From Orbilia blumenaviensis (taxonomy: Eukaryota; Ascomycota; Orbiliomycetes; Orbiliales; Orbiliaceae), in assembly GCA_036872755.1 (NCBI GenBank), contig JAVHNS010000001.1, positions 1,364,001-1,428,000 on the forward strand: DNA of 64,000 bases, given 5' to 3'. The position numbers and the translations under genes are program-made. Under the pieces are notes generated by a model. It was not told the DNA's origin. It did not search any database and saw nothing but the letters and a program-made list of their open reading frames with translations. This document shows positions 24,857 through 37,418 of the stretch, piece after piece (position 1 is the first letter of the stretch; every line of letters begins with the position of its first letter).

Positions 24857-25718
24857 CTATTGGCTAGCCTGCCCCGTCCTGATAGCAGCGACCGCATCAA
24901 CCCAATAACTCCTTGGGATTATATGCTGAATCCCGCTTTTAATGTCTTTGACCGCCCAGTCATCCAACCTTTCGAACCTATCCACCTTCGACAAGGCAGC
25001 GTCAATAGCCTTCACCATTTTCTTCTTATGGTAAAACCTCCACCCAGTAACGAAAAACTTGATTAGGGCAGCTATCACAACTACACCGAGGAAGACGAGG
25101 AAACCGATATGGTGGAATACAATAATCCAGACAGCCATAAAGCCACCGACGAGGATCAAAATACTAGTTTAGGCACAAAAACGTTAGGTCCGAACATTCA
25201 TATACTCAAGAAACAAATTTGTAATTGAGGCGATCTGGATACTCACGAGCCATAGAGGAGAAGAAGAGCTTTATCCGACAAAGCAGCTTTGATTATTGTT
25301 CCTTTTCGGCGACGCTGTGTGTACTCTTGAATTTGACAGAGTTTTGCTTGGAATCTCGCGCGAAAGACCTCTTTGTCATCGGGAATATCTTGGGAGTTTG
25401 CATTTGCGAATTCGTGTGAGTCTATTGAACACATCGTAAGTAACCATAGTTGCCTAACTAGGTACTACACAAATGCAGTAGCTTATGCTGTAAGAACGAA
25501 CCGTATGCGGGTGCTGGGTCGTCCATGGAACCCCCCATGACTTTGTTGATGAGACATGCTGCTTGGTAGGCTTCTATATCTTTGAGGAATTCAAGTCGTC
25601 CCCCTGGTGTATATTTTATGTATGATGGAGGATCTGTTGCGGTGCGAGTTGTAGGAGGTATAGGAGCGTTTGAGGCAGTCTCCTCGTCACCAGCGTTGAA
25701 AGAGAGGCGGTTCATCAA
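24857..25718 (-). CDS. Small membrane protein of unknown function
   Basis: Three exons (25718-25502, 25421-25257, 25164-24857) join in frame to 229 residues. I do not recognise the family. The N-terminal half is soluble, with a Pro/Thr-rich start and then YIKYTPGGRLEFLKDIEAYQAACLINKVMGG. A basic, helical region follows, containing EVFRARFQAKLCQIQEYTQRRRKG. One or two hydrophobic segments come next (about 131-170: FMAVWIIVFHHIGFLVFLG, then VVIAALIKFFVTGW), followed by a basic, amphipathic C terminus with KKKMVKAIDAALSKVDRFERLDDW. The first intron uses a GTTCGT donor. The layout resembles a double-span organelle membrane protein with both tails on the same side, but that is inference. Confidence 0.7.
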
Positions 25719-27132
25719 GAAGATTAAGATAAGCTATCCAACGTATGAAAAGAAGTTGGCACTGAGTTGAAGGCTTTGAGAATATCGTAAAATGTAAAGC
25801 CAAAATATATAAAGCTATATATTAAAGGATCTTGGTGTAATATTTCGCTATGAACGTTCGGTCGATACTCCAATCACAAAGTGGAGGGGAAGGCTTCAGG
25901 ATATATACTAATGCTGAACCGCATTTACAACGAATAGCATTCAAAATTTCGGTAGGAACTGGGCACTCTTATAGATCTATGTATTAAGGCCTGTTGGCTT
26001 GGGATTCACCGGTTACACAATGAATGATATCCAACATCGAACTCCAACAATTGCATGCATACCTCAACCTTAGTCTATCAGCTATAGCTAGCGCTACCCT
26101 CGATAGTTTCGGGCCAAAGCCTTCACCTACCGGCTCCAAACTTACAGGGCGGAGCAAAGCTAGTGACGTGATTCGACCCCCCCTCTCTGATCTCCACATA
26201 AAACCTTTATCACGAAATCAGAAAAGCAAGTTAGCTTCCAAGCCATACTTTTTTAGGCCAACCCCAGGGCATTCTCGCATATAATTGACAATTCAAAAAC
26301 ATGAAAAAGCGGATCATTGTTAGTAGCCTTCTGTTGTATGTTGGCAATGTGTAGATAAAAGTTGTGTTTGGTCAGTATATCATACGCCAACTATTATGCG
26401 TGCATACTGGTAACCGTTGCTCCGCCACCTGCCAAGTGTTCTCGTGTATGTCAGCACAAAAAGGGTGAGAGGCACGAGTTGCTTCCGAGAGGCCCTAAGG
26501 GTCTGCCGGATTAAATTGAAACATCGGTGCGCAGACATCCGATATTGATCACTTCAAAGAAAAAGCCCTGTCCGGATTTGAAACGGGGTAAATGAAGTCG
26601 ATAACCCGATTTTAATGTCCGAAAAAATTCAGATGAGTTGAAGCTGTCGATGACGCTAGTTAGAACCTGTGGATACTCCAGAGCTCGTGAATTGCGAATA
26701 CATCCGGCTCATCATGGGTATCGCCGTCACAAGGTATAATACATTGGGGCGCAATATTATATCGGAGCCGATTGGTTTGTGATTCATTCCAGCCTTCTAG
26801 CTCTACTTCCGTTGTACAAAGGCATCGTGTTCAGATATCATGGGTCGAAGCAAAGGGGGAACATGAACCTTGCATTTGAACTTTGTCAGCCCTCGCCTTG
26901 TGTTGAGAACGTGGTTTCCAGAATGTGTTGCCCTTTGCCAAGGTATGAAGATCTTTTCCTTTTCTGGATAACTGATTGACTTTCCAGAAAACGCGTCGCT
27001 GATCCACAACAACACCAGAACCATGTCATTCTCGAGCTTGAGCTTCGAAGCTCGCGCTCGATCCTTCATCATCATCATTAGCCGAAAATAGCGCTATATA
27101 TTACCAATAACACTATCGCAAAGCTTTCCACA
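25719..27132. other. 1.4 kb divergent intergenic region
   Basis: This lies between the small membrane protein (-) and the J protein (+). Only short open frames without motifs are present. It presumably holds both promoters. Confidence 0.5.
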
Positions 27133-28200
27133 ATGCCGTCCGAAGATATCGCTATCGATGCTCCCCCAACTGATATTAACCCATATGAAGTCCTCTCAAT
27201 CCCTAAAACCGCCACTGACGCTGAAATCCGTACCGCATATCGCAAACTCGCGCTTAAGACGCATCCTGACAAGGCTGCGCCCGAGAACAAAGATACTGCC
27301 CACGCCGAATTTCAGAAGATCGCGTTTGCATATGCAGTGCTTAGTGATGAGAAGCGACGGGCAAGATATGATCGTACGGGAAGGACAGATGATAAGGTGT
27401 TAAATGGCGACGACGTAGACGATGAGGACTTCGATTGGGAGAGCTTCTACAAGGAGATGTGGGCGGATGTTGTTACTGGTGATACTTTGACTGAGTTTAA
27501 GAAGACATATCAAGGTAATTAGCTTCTGTGCTTCTTCGTCCTAAGTTTCGCCGAGCTGACATTAGAGGTACTAGGATCGGACGAGGAACGAGACGACCTA
27601 CTCGCCATCTTTGAAGAAGTCGAAGGTGATATGGATAAACTTTTCGAAAATGTTATGTTGTCAGATCCCCTTACCGACGAAGACCGGTTCCGGAAAATTA
27701 TTGACGCCGCTATCAAGGCTGGGGAAGTCGAGGGATACCCGGCATATGTCAATGAAACGAAGAAGGCCAGGCAGGCGAGGAAGAAGAATGCAGAAAAGGA
27801 GAGCAAAGAGGCGATGGACTATGCAAAGAAGCTTGGAGTATACGACAAGTTGTTCGGAAAGACCGAAAATCAACCTGACGTTGAAGAAGTCGATGACGAG
27901 GAACCTGCTCCAACGGCCCGTGGGAAGAAAAAGGCCGTCGCGGCCAAGAAAAAGAAGGAAACTAACCCAGAAGATGACCCGAATCACCCATTGGCGGCCC
28001 TTATCCGAAGCCGTCAAAAGGATAGAGGAATCCGGGCCACAAACTTCTTCGATAACTTAGAAGCAAAGTACGGGCAGCCAGCAGCGAAGAAGGGCCGAAA
28101 GAGGGCCAGCGCGGAACCAGAACCATCTGAGGAAGATTTCTTAGCTGCACAGTCCCGCCTAAATAGCGGCTCCGGGAGAAACAAGAGGACTAGGAGGTAG
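27133..28200 (+). CDS. DnaJ-domain protein, DNAJC9-like
   Basis: Two exons (27133-27514, 27575-28200) give 335 residues. The J domain sits near the N terminus (about 15-85: [26 protein letters not shown]) with the invariant His-Pro-Asp in THPDK. It continues [19 protein letters not shown]. The following region ([11 protein letters not shown], then [26 protein letters not shown]) matches DNAJC9-type nuclear J proteins, which act as Hsp70 co-chaperones and, in animals, as histone chaperones. The C-terminal third is highly basic and charged, with KKGRKRAS and a terminal NKRTRR, consistent with nuclear localisation. There is no zinc-finger or substrate domain of class A/B J proteins. The J domain is certain; the DNAJC9 orthology is likely. 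Confidence 0.9.
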
Positions 28201-28379
28201 ATATCGGCATCTTTGCCGACGGGTTGGAAAAACTGTACAATATTATTCTTGTGGCATATTATATTCGGCGTCTATGGCAGTAAAGGGGGGAGATAGGTCC
28301 AGGTAGTTATGTCTAGTTACGTTTTCGTTAATGAACTACCACTGGTAATTACTTAGTATTATTAGACTTTCCCAGAAAG

Positions 28380-28392
28380 CAATAAATAAAGG
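28380..28392 (+). terminator. Possible polyadenylation signal (AATAAATAAA)
   Basis: A doubled AATAAA-like element lies about 180 bases past the DNAJC9-like stop codon and just outside the end of the convergent GTPase gene. Fungal polyadenylation signals are loose, so this is only suggestive. Confidence 0.3.
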
Positions 28393-28407
28393 ATTTGATC
28401 ATCTCGA

Positions 28408-29653
28408 TCATTTCTTCTTCTTAGGCTCTAACCCAGTAGACCGTAAAATCGCCCATCTTAACTCATTAATTCCCTTTTTGACTGGCTGACTCGATGTTGC
28501 CAGGATTTCTCCAAACCCCGCGTGTCCTCCATAGTCCCTCATTACCCCCTGAAATTTCATAAATACTTCGTTGATATGCGGCGTCGCCAGCCTCTCCTTC
28601 TTCTTCTTTGGCTCATCTAGTTTATCCGCCTTCGATAAGACCAATTGATACGGAATTCCCATTTCTGCGAAAGCATCCATAATCATCATATCCACGTCTT
28701 TAAACCCATGGATCGGATCAATCAACAAAAATGCCCTTCGGAACCTTTAATTCGAGACTCAAAATCAGCATCCCCTTTTTGTTGACAAACTCAAACCTTA
28801 TCCAGAGGAATGAACACATACTGTTTTCTCGATCTAAGATATTCCATAATCTCTCTTCCCCAGGACTCTCGCGATCCGTGCCCGTAACCAGGCATATCCA
28901 ACAATGTCAACCGTGCGCCTCCAACGCTAAAGCCATTCATTTGCTTTGTCCTCCCAGGTTTCGACGATGTTCTTGCCATATCCTTCTGGCCCATTAACGC
29001 ATTGAGAATCGACGATTTCTGACCATTATAATTCCTCATCAGTTTTTTTTTATATTTCTTTTATACATTATATTTCAAAAGATTTCATTGCATAGTTATC
29101 TCACCCCAACGTTACTTCTGCCCAGAAAAGCAACTTCTGGCACTGCTCCATCAGGAATGCTCGTAAACTCCTCAGCACCCCATAAAAACCGTACGGGATA
29201 CTGTTCAAAGAATCTAGCAGCATACTTAAGCTGCTCCGTACTTGGCGCTTCAACATCCCATCTATACGCTGTGGAAGATATAGTCGGCTCGGGAGGTTTG
29301 AATTCAAACCCTTCTTCAAGATCGAATTTCGATGCTTTGAATTTTTGGTTAATTGGTTTTGGAGGCTCTAAGGGTGATAGAGGGGCCTCAAAGGTTTCGG
29401 GTCTTTTAGATTGTTTTAGCTTTTGGGGTGGCTCCATGCCTGGGTCATGAAAAGCAGTGTCGAATTCATCCTGGGGGTAGTAATCGACCTGCCTATCGAT
29501 ATCGGCCCTTAAATCGCGGGTCACGCGCATCGAAGGGCGCGCCCGTGGGTATGAAAGCCATAATTTGGTAGAGAAGTTACATCTTCCGGGAGTAGTAGGA
29601 GTTTGGAAACATCGGTGGCACCTCCGGAGTAATTGGACGGTCGGAGAGTTCAT
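28408..29653 (-). CDS. Mitochondrial EngB/YihA-family GTPase (Mrx8-like)
   Basis: Three exons (29653-29105, 29018-28822, 28744-28408) give 360 residues. An N-terminal basic, Ser/Arg-rich leader of about 60-140 residues precedes the G domain and is consistent with mitochondrial import. G1 is GRSNVGKSS (about 178-186, completed across intron 1), G3 is DMPGYGHG, and G4 is SKAD. The block SSKPGRTKQMNGF matches the switch I region of EngB. These are hallmarks of the bacterial EngB/YihA family that helps assemble the large ribosomal subunit; fungal members such as Mrx8 act on mitochondrial ribosomes. The C terminus is a short lysine tail. It lies tandem with the HFM1 gene upstream and converges with the J-protein gene, only 207 bases apart. 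Confidence 0.9.
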
Positions 29654-30006
29654 GGTTGTTTAATAGAATATCAAACCAAGAATATGAAAATTGGAATGTC
29701 GGAATACAACAGAGTTTCGGCGTTGTCGATGCCAGGACATCAACAACACGGGCCGGCGTTGGATTTTAGTTCGCCATTTTGTCCTACACTTTCGACTATG
29801 ATATGGGGAATACGGGTTTTGGGTGAAGGAAAATAACGGCTTATAATTCCCTCGATTCAAGATTTAAAACCCCATATTAAATTTGGGATAATTTCCCAAA
29901 GTACAATAATTAATAGTCGTATTCGAAAAGGAACCAAACCACCAATACCACCAATACCAGCCAATCCAATTCCCAAATATCAGTCAACTCCAAGTATCCC
30001 AAAATA
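29654..30006. other. Short intergenic interval between tandem minus-strand genes
   Basis: It holds the GTPase promoter and the helicase 3' end. No coding motif. Confidence 0.5.
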
Positions 30007-33000
30007 TTAAACGAAAACTACACAATCCCCCAAAAAGTCCATAAGCTCCTGATCAAGCTCGTTCTCTTTCTCTCCATTAATCTCCCTCCGAGGTGACACT
30101 ACTATCGAAGTGTCTGGTGTACCAATTTTGCCTCCGGAACTCCCTTTGTCATCCCCAGATTCCATGTTCGATTCCGAGGTGGTAATAAAAATTGGATTAG
30201 GACTTTGTTTCCCCAAGGGCTTAGTTGAAATATCTTGTAGAGCTTCATCGTTGAACCTGACTTTTTTGGTGGGTTTGGACGGCGTTGGGGGCATCGAACC
30301 CTCGTTATCTCGCCTATCAGCTATTAGAGGTGGGGATGAAGGAGGATTATCTATGCGTAAGTTGTTAGCACTCTAGATGATATCTTGAGAAAGAGCAAAT
30401 CCATCATATACCCTTTGATCCAGCACCAGTTTTCTCTTTACGGATACTTCCCCCCTCGCCAACACCAGCGCCCCTCAAGGTTGTTAGTTTACGCTTATTA
30501 TTCTTTGTATCTGCCTTTGGTGGTGTATTTTCCGGAAAATCAAATATCGACAAGTTGTCAGCTTTGCCCGCCGCTGTTTTTGGATCATTATTCAATGTAT
30601 CCAGCACATACACATCAAGGCTATCCAATAAATCATCCTTCAATCCATATAGCTCCTCTTCGTCTTCCTCTGCCCCTACTACTCCCTTCTCTTTGTTTCT
30701 CTTGCTAGAATCGTTCTTCATCCACGCCTCTTCCATGAGCTCTGAAAGTGTTGGGAAATCTTCATCGTCCGTTAGCAGTTGCTCGAGCTCATCCGATACC
30801 TTTTGTCGCTTTGGTACGACCTCAGATTTTTCAGGAAGGCTCAAAGGATATATCGGCTTAGGATGCTTGGGTAGCTTGATAGACTTGTTCGCTTGGCATT
30901 TAGAGTGGAGTTCATTGAGTTTCCGTAGTGAATCAGCGCCGTTTCCCTTAAAAGACGAAGAAGGTGAGTCGTCGTCTTTCGAAAGATCTATGAATGTAGT
31001 TACAGTGCTTGTAGTTGCGGCACTGACAAGATCAGACACCCGTTTGCGATGAATACTGTGTGTGCTCTTCGTTTGAGGGAGCTCTTTAGAGAGTTGCTTC
31101 TGAGAACAATTTGCTTTATTCGCTAGATCAGTCCTTTTCGCCGCAAGAGCTGAGTGTGCAGAACCCGGGTGCTTAGTGGTATTTCCAGCCTTCGGAGCGA
31201 CCTTTTTCTTTAATTTTGGCTTTTTATCCAATCCCTCTCGGCAACAAAAGTGTCTGCAGATAGTTTTATCGGCACAATGGTGGTTGCAGTCCCATTTACC
31301 GTCAGGTCGTTGTTTTGGCTCGATAGATTCCTCAGACTCTTCTTCCTGAAGAGGTTGGAGGTCATCTTCGGAACCATTGTTTATTGATAACTGCTGAGAA
31401 TCTTTGTTGTTGATCGGTGTCCATACTACTGACTGCACGATTTTGGCTTGCCCTTGGTTATCGCGTAAAGGTCGCTGTACGGGGGTAGGCTGCTTTATCT
31501 TCTCTTCCCCAATATGATCCACTTTGTTAAAAGATATGGATTAGTCCTCTTCCTAGAAAGTCTTTCAGGATATCCTTACACTCCATTAACTCCTTCTCAA
31601 ACTCTTCATCTTCGAAGTCATCAACCTCCTCTGCAGACACTTTGCTGGCTTCCTGGGTAGGCATTTTAAACGGCTTATTTACGATTTTGGTTTGCGACCC
31701 GGTGATATCAATAAGTTCCTGCCTTAGTGGGTCCATATTAGCCCTCTTTTGAAGGAATGCTGATATGGTGCCTTCCTTCTTGGTTGGTGGAAACTGTGAT
31801 TCTTTGATATCAAGCTCTACTTCGACGCTTTTCGAGGTATTTACTATTTTTAATCACTATAAGTAAACCTTCTTTACTACCTGTGCCTTGAATCTTACCG
31901 ATTTCTTCACACGCAACATAGCAAGTTATTGTCTGGCCAGGCTCACTAACTTCTGCTTGGACGGTCACGTCTTTATTGGAAGCCAATTTCAATATTCTAT
32001 TCTTGTAAGCTTCAAACCGTGTTTTATTGGAAGGAAATTATCTGCACTTACGGCATTCGTCGAAAATCGACCAAGTAACCGTCAGACCTTTCGGCCAAGA
32101 AATAAAAATGAAGCAGTTTCCCGTGCCATCTCGCGGGTGTCTGGTCGTTCAAGACCCCAATTTCGGCTCTGAAATTGACTTTGACTGGATCCTTTCGATT
32201 TGCTTGAACCTGTGGATTTGGTTTTGTTAGGCCAGCTCTTAATTCCGAACCCGGGTTTTCAGTATATATCACCCACCCTCGTAATCTGTGTATAAAGCCT
32301 AAACCTTGGTATTCCCGCAATATCCTGTTTTATTTTGGCGCCATAAGGAGGGTTTCGACTCGCAATCATCTCAATTTTATGCGCCTCCAGTGCATCCAGT
32401 TGATCAATAGACTTTATATCATTGTTCACAAACTTTCTCATACCAACGAGACCGAGGCCCTCGAGTTGGAGTAGCATTGAGGGGGAGTTCTCCCAGACTT
32501 TTGCTTCTATGCATCTTGAAAGCTCAAGGGCATTCCGGCAGCCGATGGCGTCTCGAAGAAAGAGCTTGACGTCGCAAATGCATCTTACAAGGCGGTGAAG
32601 ATGTTGGAAAATTAGGGACTTGTCTTGGAGGAGGGTTGCTCGGTATTTTTGAAAGCCTTCGGTTGTGGGGAATTCCATGCAGCCGATTTCGAACTATTTC
32701 GGAGATATTAGAGAAGTGTTTCCTAGTCTTGTGTGGTGAACGCGAGCACAAACCTGGATTAAGATATTGACTTTATGTGCGGGGCTGTTGATATCTACTT
32801 TGACCGGCCATTTCATGCTCGGGGAGCTATTGATTTCCTTCAGAACACCCTTTTCCCCAGACCGAATTCGAAATTCTTTGAACTCCTCAGCCTCGGAGAG
32901 GCAGGTTAACTTCTCAGATATCAGCTAAACATTCTCTAAAGGATTAATGCCAGATGTTTCACTACTTACGATTTCAGAGGTCTTTGCCTTCCCTTTCAAG

Positions 33001-35898
33001 TTCATGATGCTTTTCATGGTCCCGAATTTGATATAATACCTTGCCATAGCGTCTCCAGTTTCGAGACATCTGAGTTTTGTTTCCTGCCATTCAATAAACC
33101 CTGCTTCCTCAAGGGCAGCAATATCTCTCTCCATGATGCTCTCAAGTTCGGCTTCAATGTTTTCAACCTTTAGTTTGTAATATGCGGGGTTTGATTTCAT
33201 GCGTATATATAAGAATGTTGAGCGAAGCCATTGTTTTGCTGATTCAATATCTGTGATGGTTCCAAGCCCTATTTCCGCATTCTATACTTTGTGAGCTCTG
33301 GGTATATTATAGATCTAGTAGAGAAGTAAATTGAAATGTAGCATACCAGGTGCTCGATAAGGTTGAGGTGAAGACTGCCGAATCAAATCCATTAGTAGTT
33401 GCATGGAATCTTGAGAACGTTCTTCAGAAAACCTACCAACTCTCCAGCTTCTCAGTCCCAGATATCATACGCTCATATTTATCTTTCTTCTCCCTTCTTG
33501 TCATAATAACCGCCACACCTGTCGTATCAAATTGTGGACGTCCAGCTCGACCGACCATTTGCATCACTTCCAGATCGAGGTATTCGCGCATTTGGCATCC
33601 TTGCCAGCTGACAGTATTCTTGATAACAACCAAATGTGTCGGAAGGTTGACACCGACAGCGAGAGTCGAGGTGCAGCATATTACGGAAATATGCCCTTCT
33701 AGGAATAGCTTCTCAATGAGGTTTCGGTCCGTCACTTCGAGTCCTGCGTGATGAAATGCCACGCCAGATTTTCCGGTCACTATAGAATTTATATTAGTAA
33801 TTGCAACGCTTTATATTGAAAAGGGCTAAAATGAGGACACTTGCACTGTAAATCTTTATCTCTGAGAGAAAAGTTGACAAGTGGTGTCGGCCATGCCTTC
33901 TCTCTCCCACCGGCTCCGTTCCATTTCTCGGCCAAGATCTTCGCCGTTGACACACATATATTCCGAGTTGCGCAGAAGATCATTACAGGTTTTCTTTGAG
34001 AATGTTTTTGAATGACTTCGTAGAGTTTCTGGTCCAGAAACTTGTCAAATACGAAATCATTTGAATTGGCCTGATAGCCGTATACGATCTTCTCAAGCTT
34101 AACCGGTCGGAATTCTTCACCAAGACGTTCTTCATGAGCAGGTAGGTTTGAGTTATCGCAGTCCTTGCCCAGCCAGGTTGCTATGTCCTTGGAATTCGGA
34201 ACGGTAGCACTGAGGGCGACAAAGCGGACCCTTGAACCGATTGTTTTCATTCTGCTGACGACGACCTCAAGTGTTGCTCCCCGATCTTCCTTAAGTATGT
34301 GTACCTCATCGATCTAACCTGTGGTCAGCAGATAACTTGGAGACATGTATATTCGAGCAAGGACATATATGCATACCAGGAACAATCTCACTAACCCCAA
34401 AAGCTTCTTATGATCGGCCCACCTTCTAGTAACAGAATCCCATTTTTCCGGCGTAGTAACGATCAAATCTCCATTCTTCACCTCTGATAACTGGTTAAAC
34501 TGCGTATCGCCCGTCAACTCCGTACACTTCAACCCCAACGGCGTGAACTTCTTTTCCCAATCCCGCTTCCTTTCGGCACATAAAGCCTTTGTGGGTGCTT
34601 GATATATAATTTTGAACGTTCCCGGTTCGAAATTCTGCATAAGCCGACATATCGCGAGTTCCATTACAGCTGTTTTACCACTACCAGTCGGTGAGCTTAG
34701 GACGATATTATTGTTGGTGTTGTAAGCTGGGTCGAAGCATTTCGACTGAGTGGCGTTGAAGATTTTGTATGGGAAGATTGGATGGTATTTTGCAGGGAGG
34801 GCAGAGATTTGAACCAGTTGAATTCCTTGTACCATTGTTGGAGCATGGGAGAGGGTCAAAGCTTGACGAGGTGGATGGTTTTGTTCATACTGGGATTGTG
34901 TGGATTGCGTTCCACCTTCGTCAACAGTTCGAGATTGAGGTTTCTTTGGTTGGGTAGGTTTCTTGATTAAAGCATTCAATGGGTTTTCTCTTGGTTGTGT
35001 ACGAAGGGTGGGAGAGTGAGGAATAAATTGTGAAGAGGCATGCACAGGCGATTTATAGATCCCTCGGACTGGTTGGCCTCGACGAGACGGTGGAGGCATA
35101 GCAGATGGACTAGACCCCAAATCGAAGTCGTCCGACGAACTCGACGACCTTGCCTGTGGAGGCTTTTGCATGGTTCGAAGTGGAGTTGCCGGCTCGGCTA
35201 TTGGAGAATGGTATTTGAAACGGTCTTCATGCAGTTGGTATTTTTATATCAGTTGGTGAAGACATTCCCATAAAAGCCATTGTGGATCACATACCAAGAA
35301 ATGACCCGGACTGGCTGGCCGGTGGGGCAGCCCCGGTACCAAGGTCTCTGTTGTAGCTTATTGGATCCATCTGGGGCGCCAGGAGCATTGGAGGGGTCGG
35401 CCTTGGTCCCAGTGTAAGTCGACTTGGAGGTCGCATAAGCTCTGGTGCTATATACTGTTGCCTCGAGGGTGGGCTAGCTATAGTTTGACTCTGCCTCCCT
35501 GCTGATTGAAAGAAAGATGGCTGGTATGGGAGGTTAGACTGTGTCTGCATACCAGGTTGTGTAGCTTCTATGTCCGCTGCCCGAAGCATTAGTATTCAAG
35601 CTAATACTCTTACGAGGCACCGGTTTATGTAATTGCAGAACTTACTATATCCCATACCCGAACCTCTCGAGTATCGATCAAAATTATTGGCTTGTGAGTC
35701 AGTAATGTATTGGGAATTGCTGAAAGCCGCTGGTGGAGGTTCAACTGAGAGAAACTCGGAGTCTGTCTCATCTGGGAAGTCGCTCAGGTCGTAATACTGT
35801 CTTTGGCGAGCAGGAAGAATCTCACGGGGGCGTAATTCAGTGTGTAACTCTGAATCCGCCAACTCCCGGCTAATGTCGCGGATATGACGCTTGGGCAT
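30007..35898 (-). CDS. HFM1: Meiotic DNA helicase HFM1/MER3
   Basis: Fourteen exons (35898-35646, 35576-35295, 35197-34377, 34313-33845, 33779-33437, 33374-33347, 33281-32970, 32924-32754, 32693-32277, 32209-32052, 31996-31899, 31843-31580, 31521-30412, 30350-30007) sum to 5070 nt and 1689 residues. The N terminus is a disordered Ser/Pro/Gln-rich region. The Ski2-like superfamily 2 helicase core has Walker A SSPTGSGKT (about 346-354), a DEVH box at 454-457, SATVPN, FHHAGL and MVGRAGRPQFD. Winged-helix and Sec63 regions follow. The C-terminal half carries a Cys/His cluster (WDCNHHCADKTICRHFCCREG) conserved in MER3/HFM1 helicases. MER3/HFM1 unwinds recombination intermediates to promote meiotic crossovers, so it implies sexual competence or its legacy. 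No inactivating change is seen. Exon 6 is 28 nt and intron 4 appears to start with GC. Confidence 0.93.
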
Positions 35899-37418
35899 TG
35901 TGATTCAATTTTTGGAGAAGCTGGTAGGTCCAAATCAACCTCGATAGGTGTAGGTACTTAGCTTGGATATTTATTTATATATGCACACACGGGACAGAAG
36001 AGAGGAACGCAGAAAACGAAGAAAAGCGCCAGCTATAATCTTGGACCATAAACTAGCTATTCTAATAGGTAAAGGAATCTAGGGAGAAAGATCTATAAAA
36101 GGTGGTATCAGGGCACTGGGAGGTTGAGAGAGGAAGATATATTGTGATGGCAAGTTGGTTATACCCAGAGAGATGAAGGGATAAAGGGTTATAATTAGGT
36201 GTTGCACTGATGGTCTACAAGATCTAAGAATCTAAGCATACATACCGCGATAGTAGTAACTTCTAGGGAATACCGACGGCTTTCCAGGCAACATACACAC
36301 AATATCTATGTTCATTTTGGGAGTGTTTTGTTATGGACACCCGCATAGTATTAGATCCGTAAGAATATACGGGCTCCAAACAATTAAGGTTAAACAATCT
36401 CCTAATTGCATATAGTAATCTCAGGATCGTACTTCCCATTTTTCCTTTGAATACAATTGACCCCTAGAACCACAATGCCAATATCGATATACCACATACG
36501 TATGTTCAAGATAGTCTTGTCCTCAACGGTACCGCAAGCCTCCACAGCGGTGTGTTGTGTGATATTCTTCCCGCATTGCATCACATTTACAAGCTTCATG
36601 CAGAGAAAAGAAAAGTTGTGCAACCAAGCAAAATCATGTCACACTAGGCCGCACACGGTAAAGCTCGCTATAATGGTGGCTTGTTAAACATGTTTGGCAT
36701 TCGCTTGGGGTGATCTTAAGCTTAATTCCACCCGCAGGCTGCAGCACGAGATGAATTGTGGTAGCCTCGATCTCGAAAAAAAACAAAAAAAAAAGTGGAC
36801 GAGACAAGGCTTTGAGATTCGACTTCTAGCTTAAGGTGACACAACTGTGATGCATATGATAACGTCACAGGTTACTTTCGACCAAAGCTAGCTCTAGCTA
36901 GTCTATGTGTTTGTTTCAAAAAATCTTTTTGTAGGAATCTTGGACGTTTCTCTGAAATGACATTTTTTTGAGCTCGCTTTACAGAAGTAGAAGTTTTTGA
37001 GGTAAAAATAATATCTGATTTTGAACGAGAGCAATCCCTCGGGTTTGTACCAGCCCCTTCGCCACACTTTTTCCTTTCGCTTCAGTCGTATCTGACGAGT
37101 ATGAATATTGCAATTTAAATTTGGAAACAAAAGAAAAACCGAACCAATGAAGTTTTATGAATCAGCATTAGGAAATTATATTTAACGGGAAACTGAAGGA
37201 ATAAAGGGAAAAATAAAGGGGAAAAAAAGGAAAGGGGGAAAGATAAAAGCAAAGATATTCGAAGGACTCCAGCAAAAACTAATGATACAAAAGAAACAAA
37301 GGACTACAACCCAAAACACCCTTATAATAGGAGATTTAAGGAAAGAAAGAAGAGAAAAAAACGGAAAGGATAATAATTCACAAAAGAAAAGTAATTTTAG
37401 GTTATATCGGCTCTCCGC
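35899..37418. other. 1.5 kb intergenic region
   Basis: This is upstream of the helicase and downstream of the Ca2+/H+ exchanger, both on the minus strand. It includes an A/G-rich stretch around 37180-37400, which on the minus strand is a pyrimidine-rich exchanger 3' region. No gene recognised. Confidence 0.5.

Noticed and set aside
31500..31600. Apparent frameshift in the helicase gene near a TTTT run
   Set aside because: A 58-nt intron from 31579 to 31522 with GTAAGG donor, GACTAATCC branch site and AAAG acceptor joins the two frames exactly, so no frameshift is needed.
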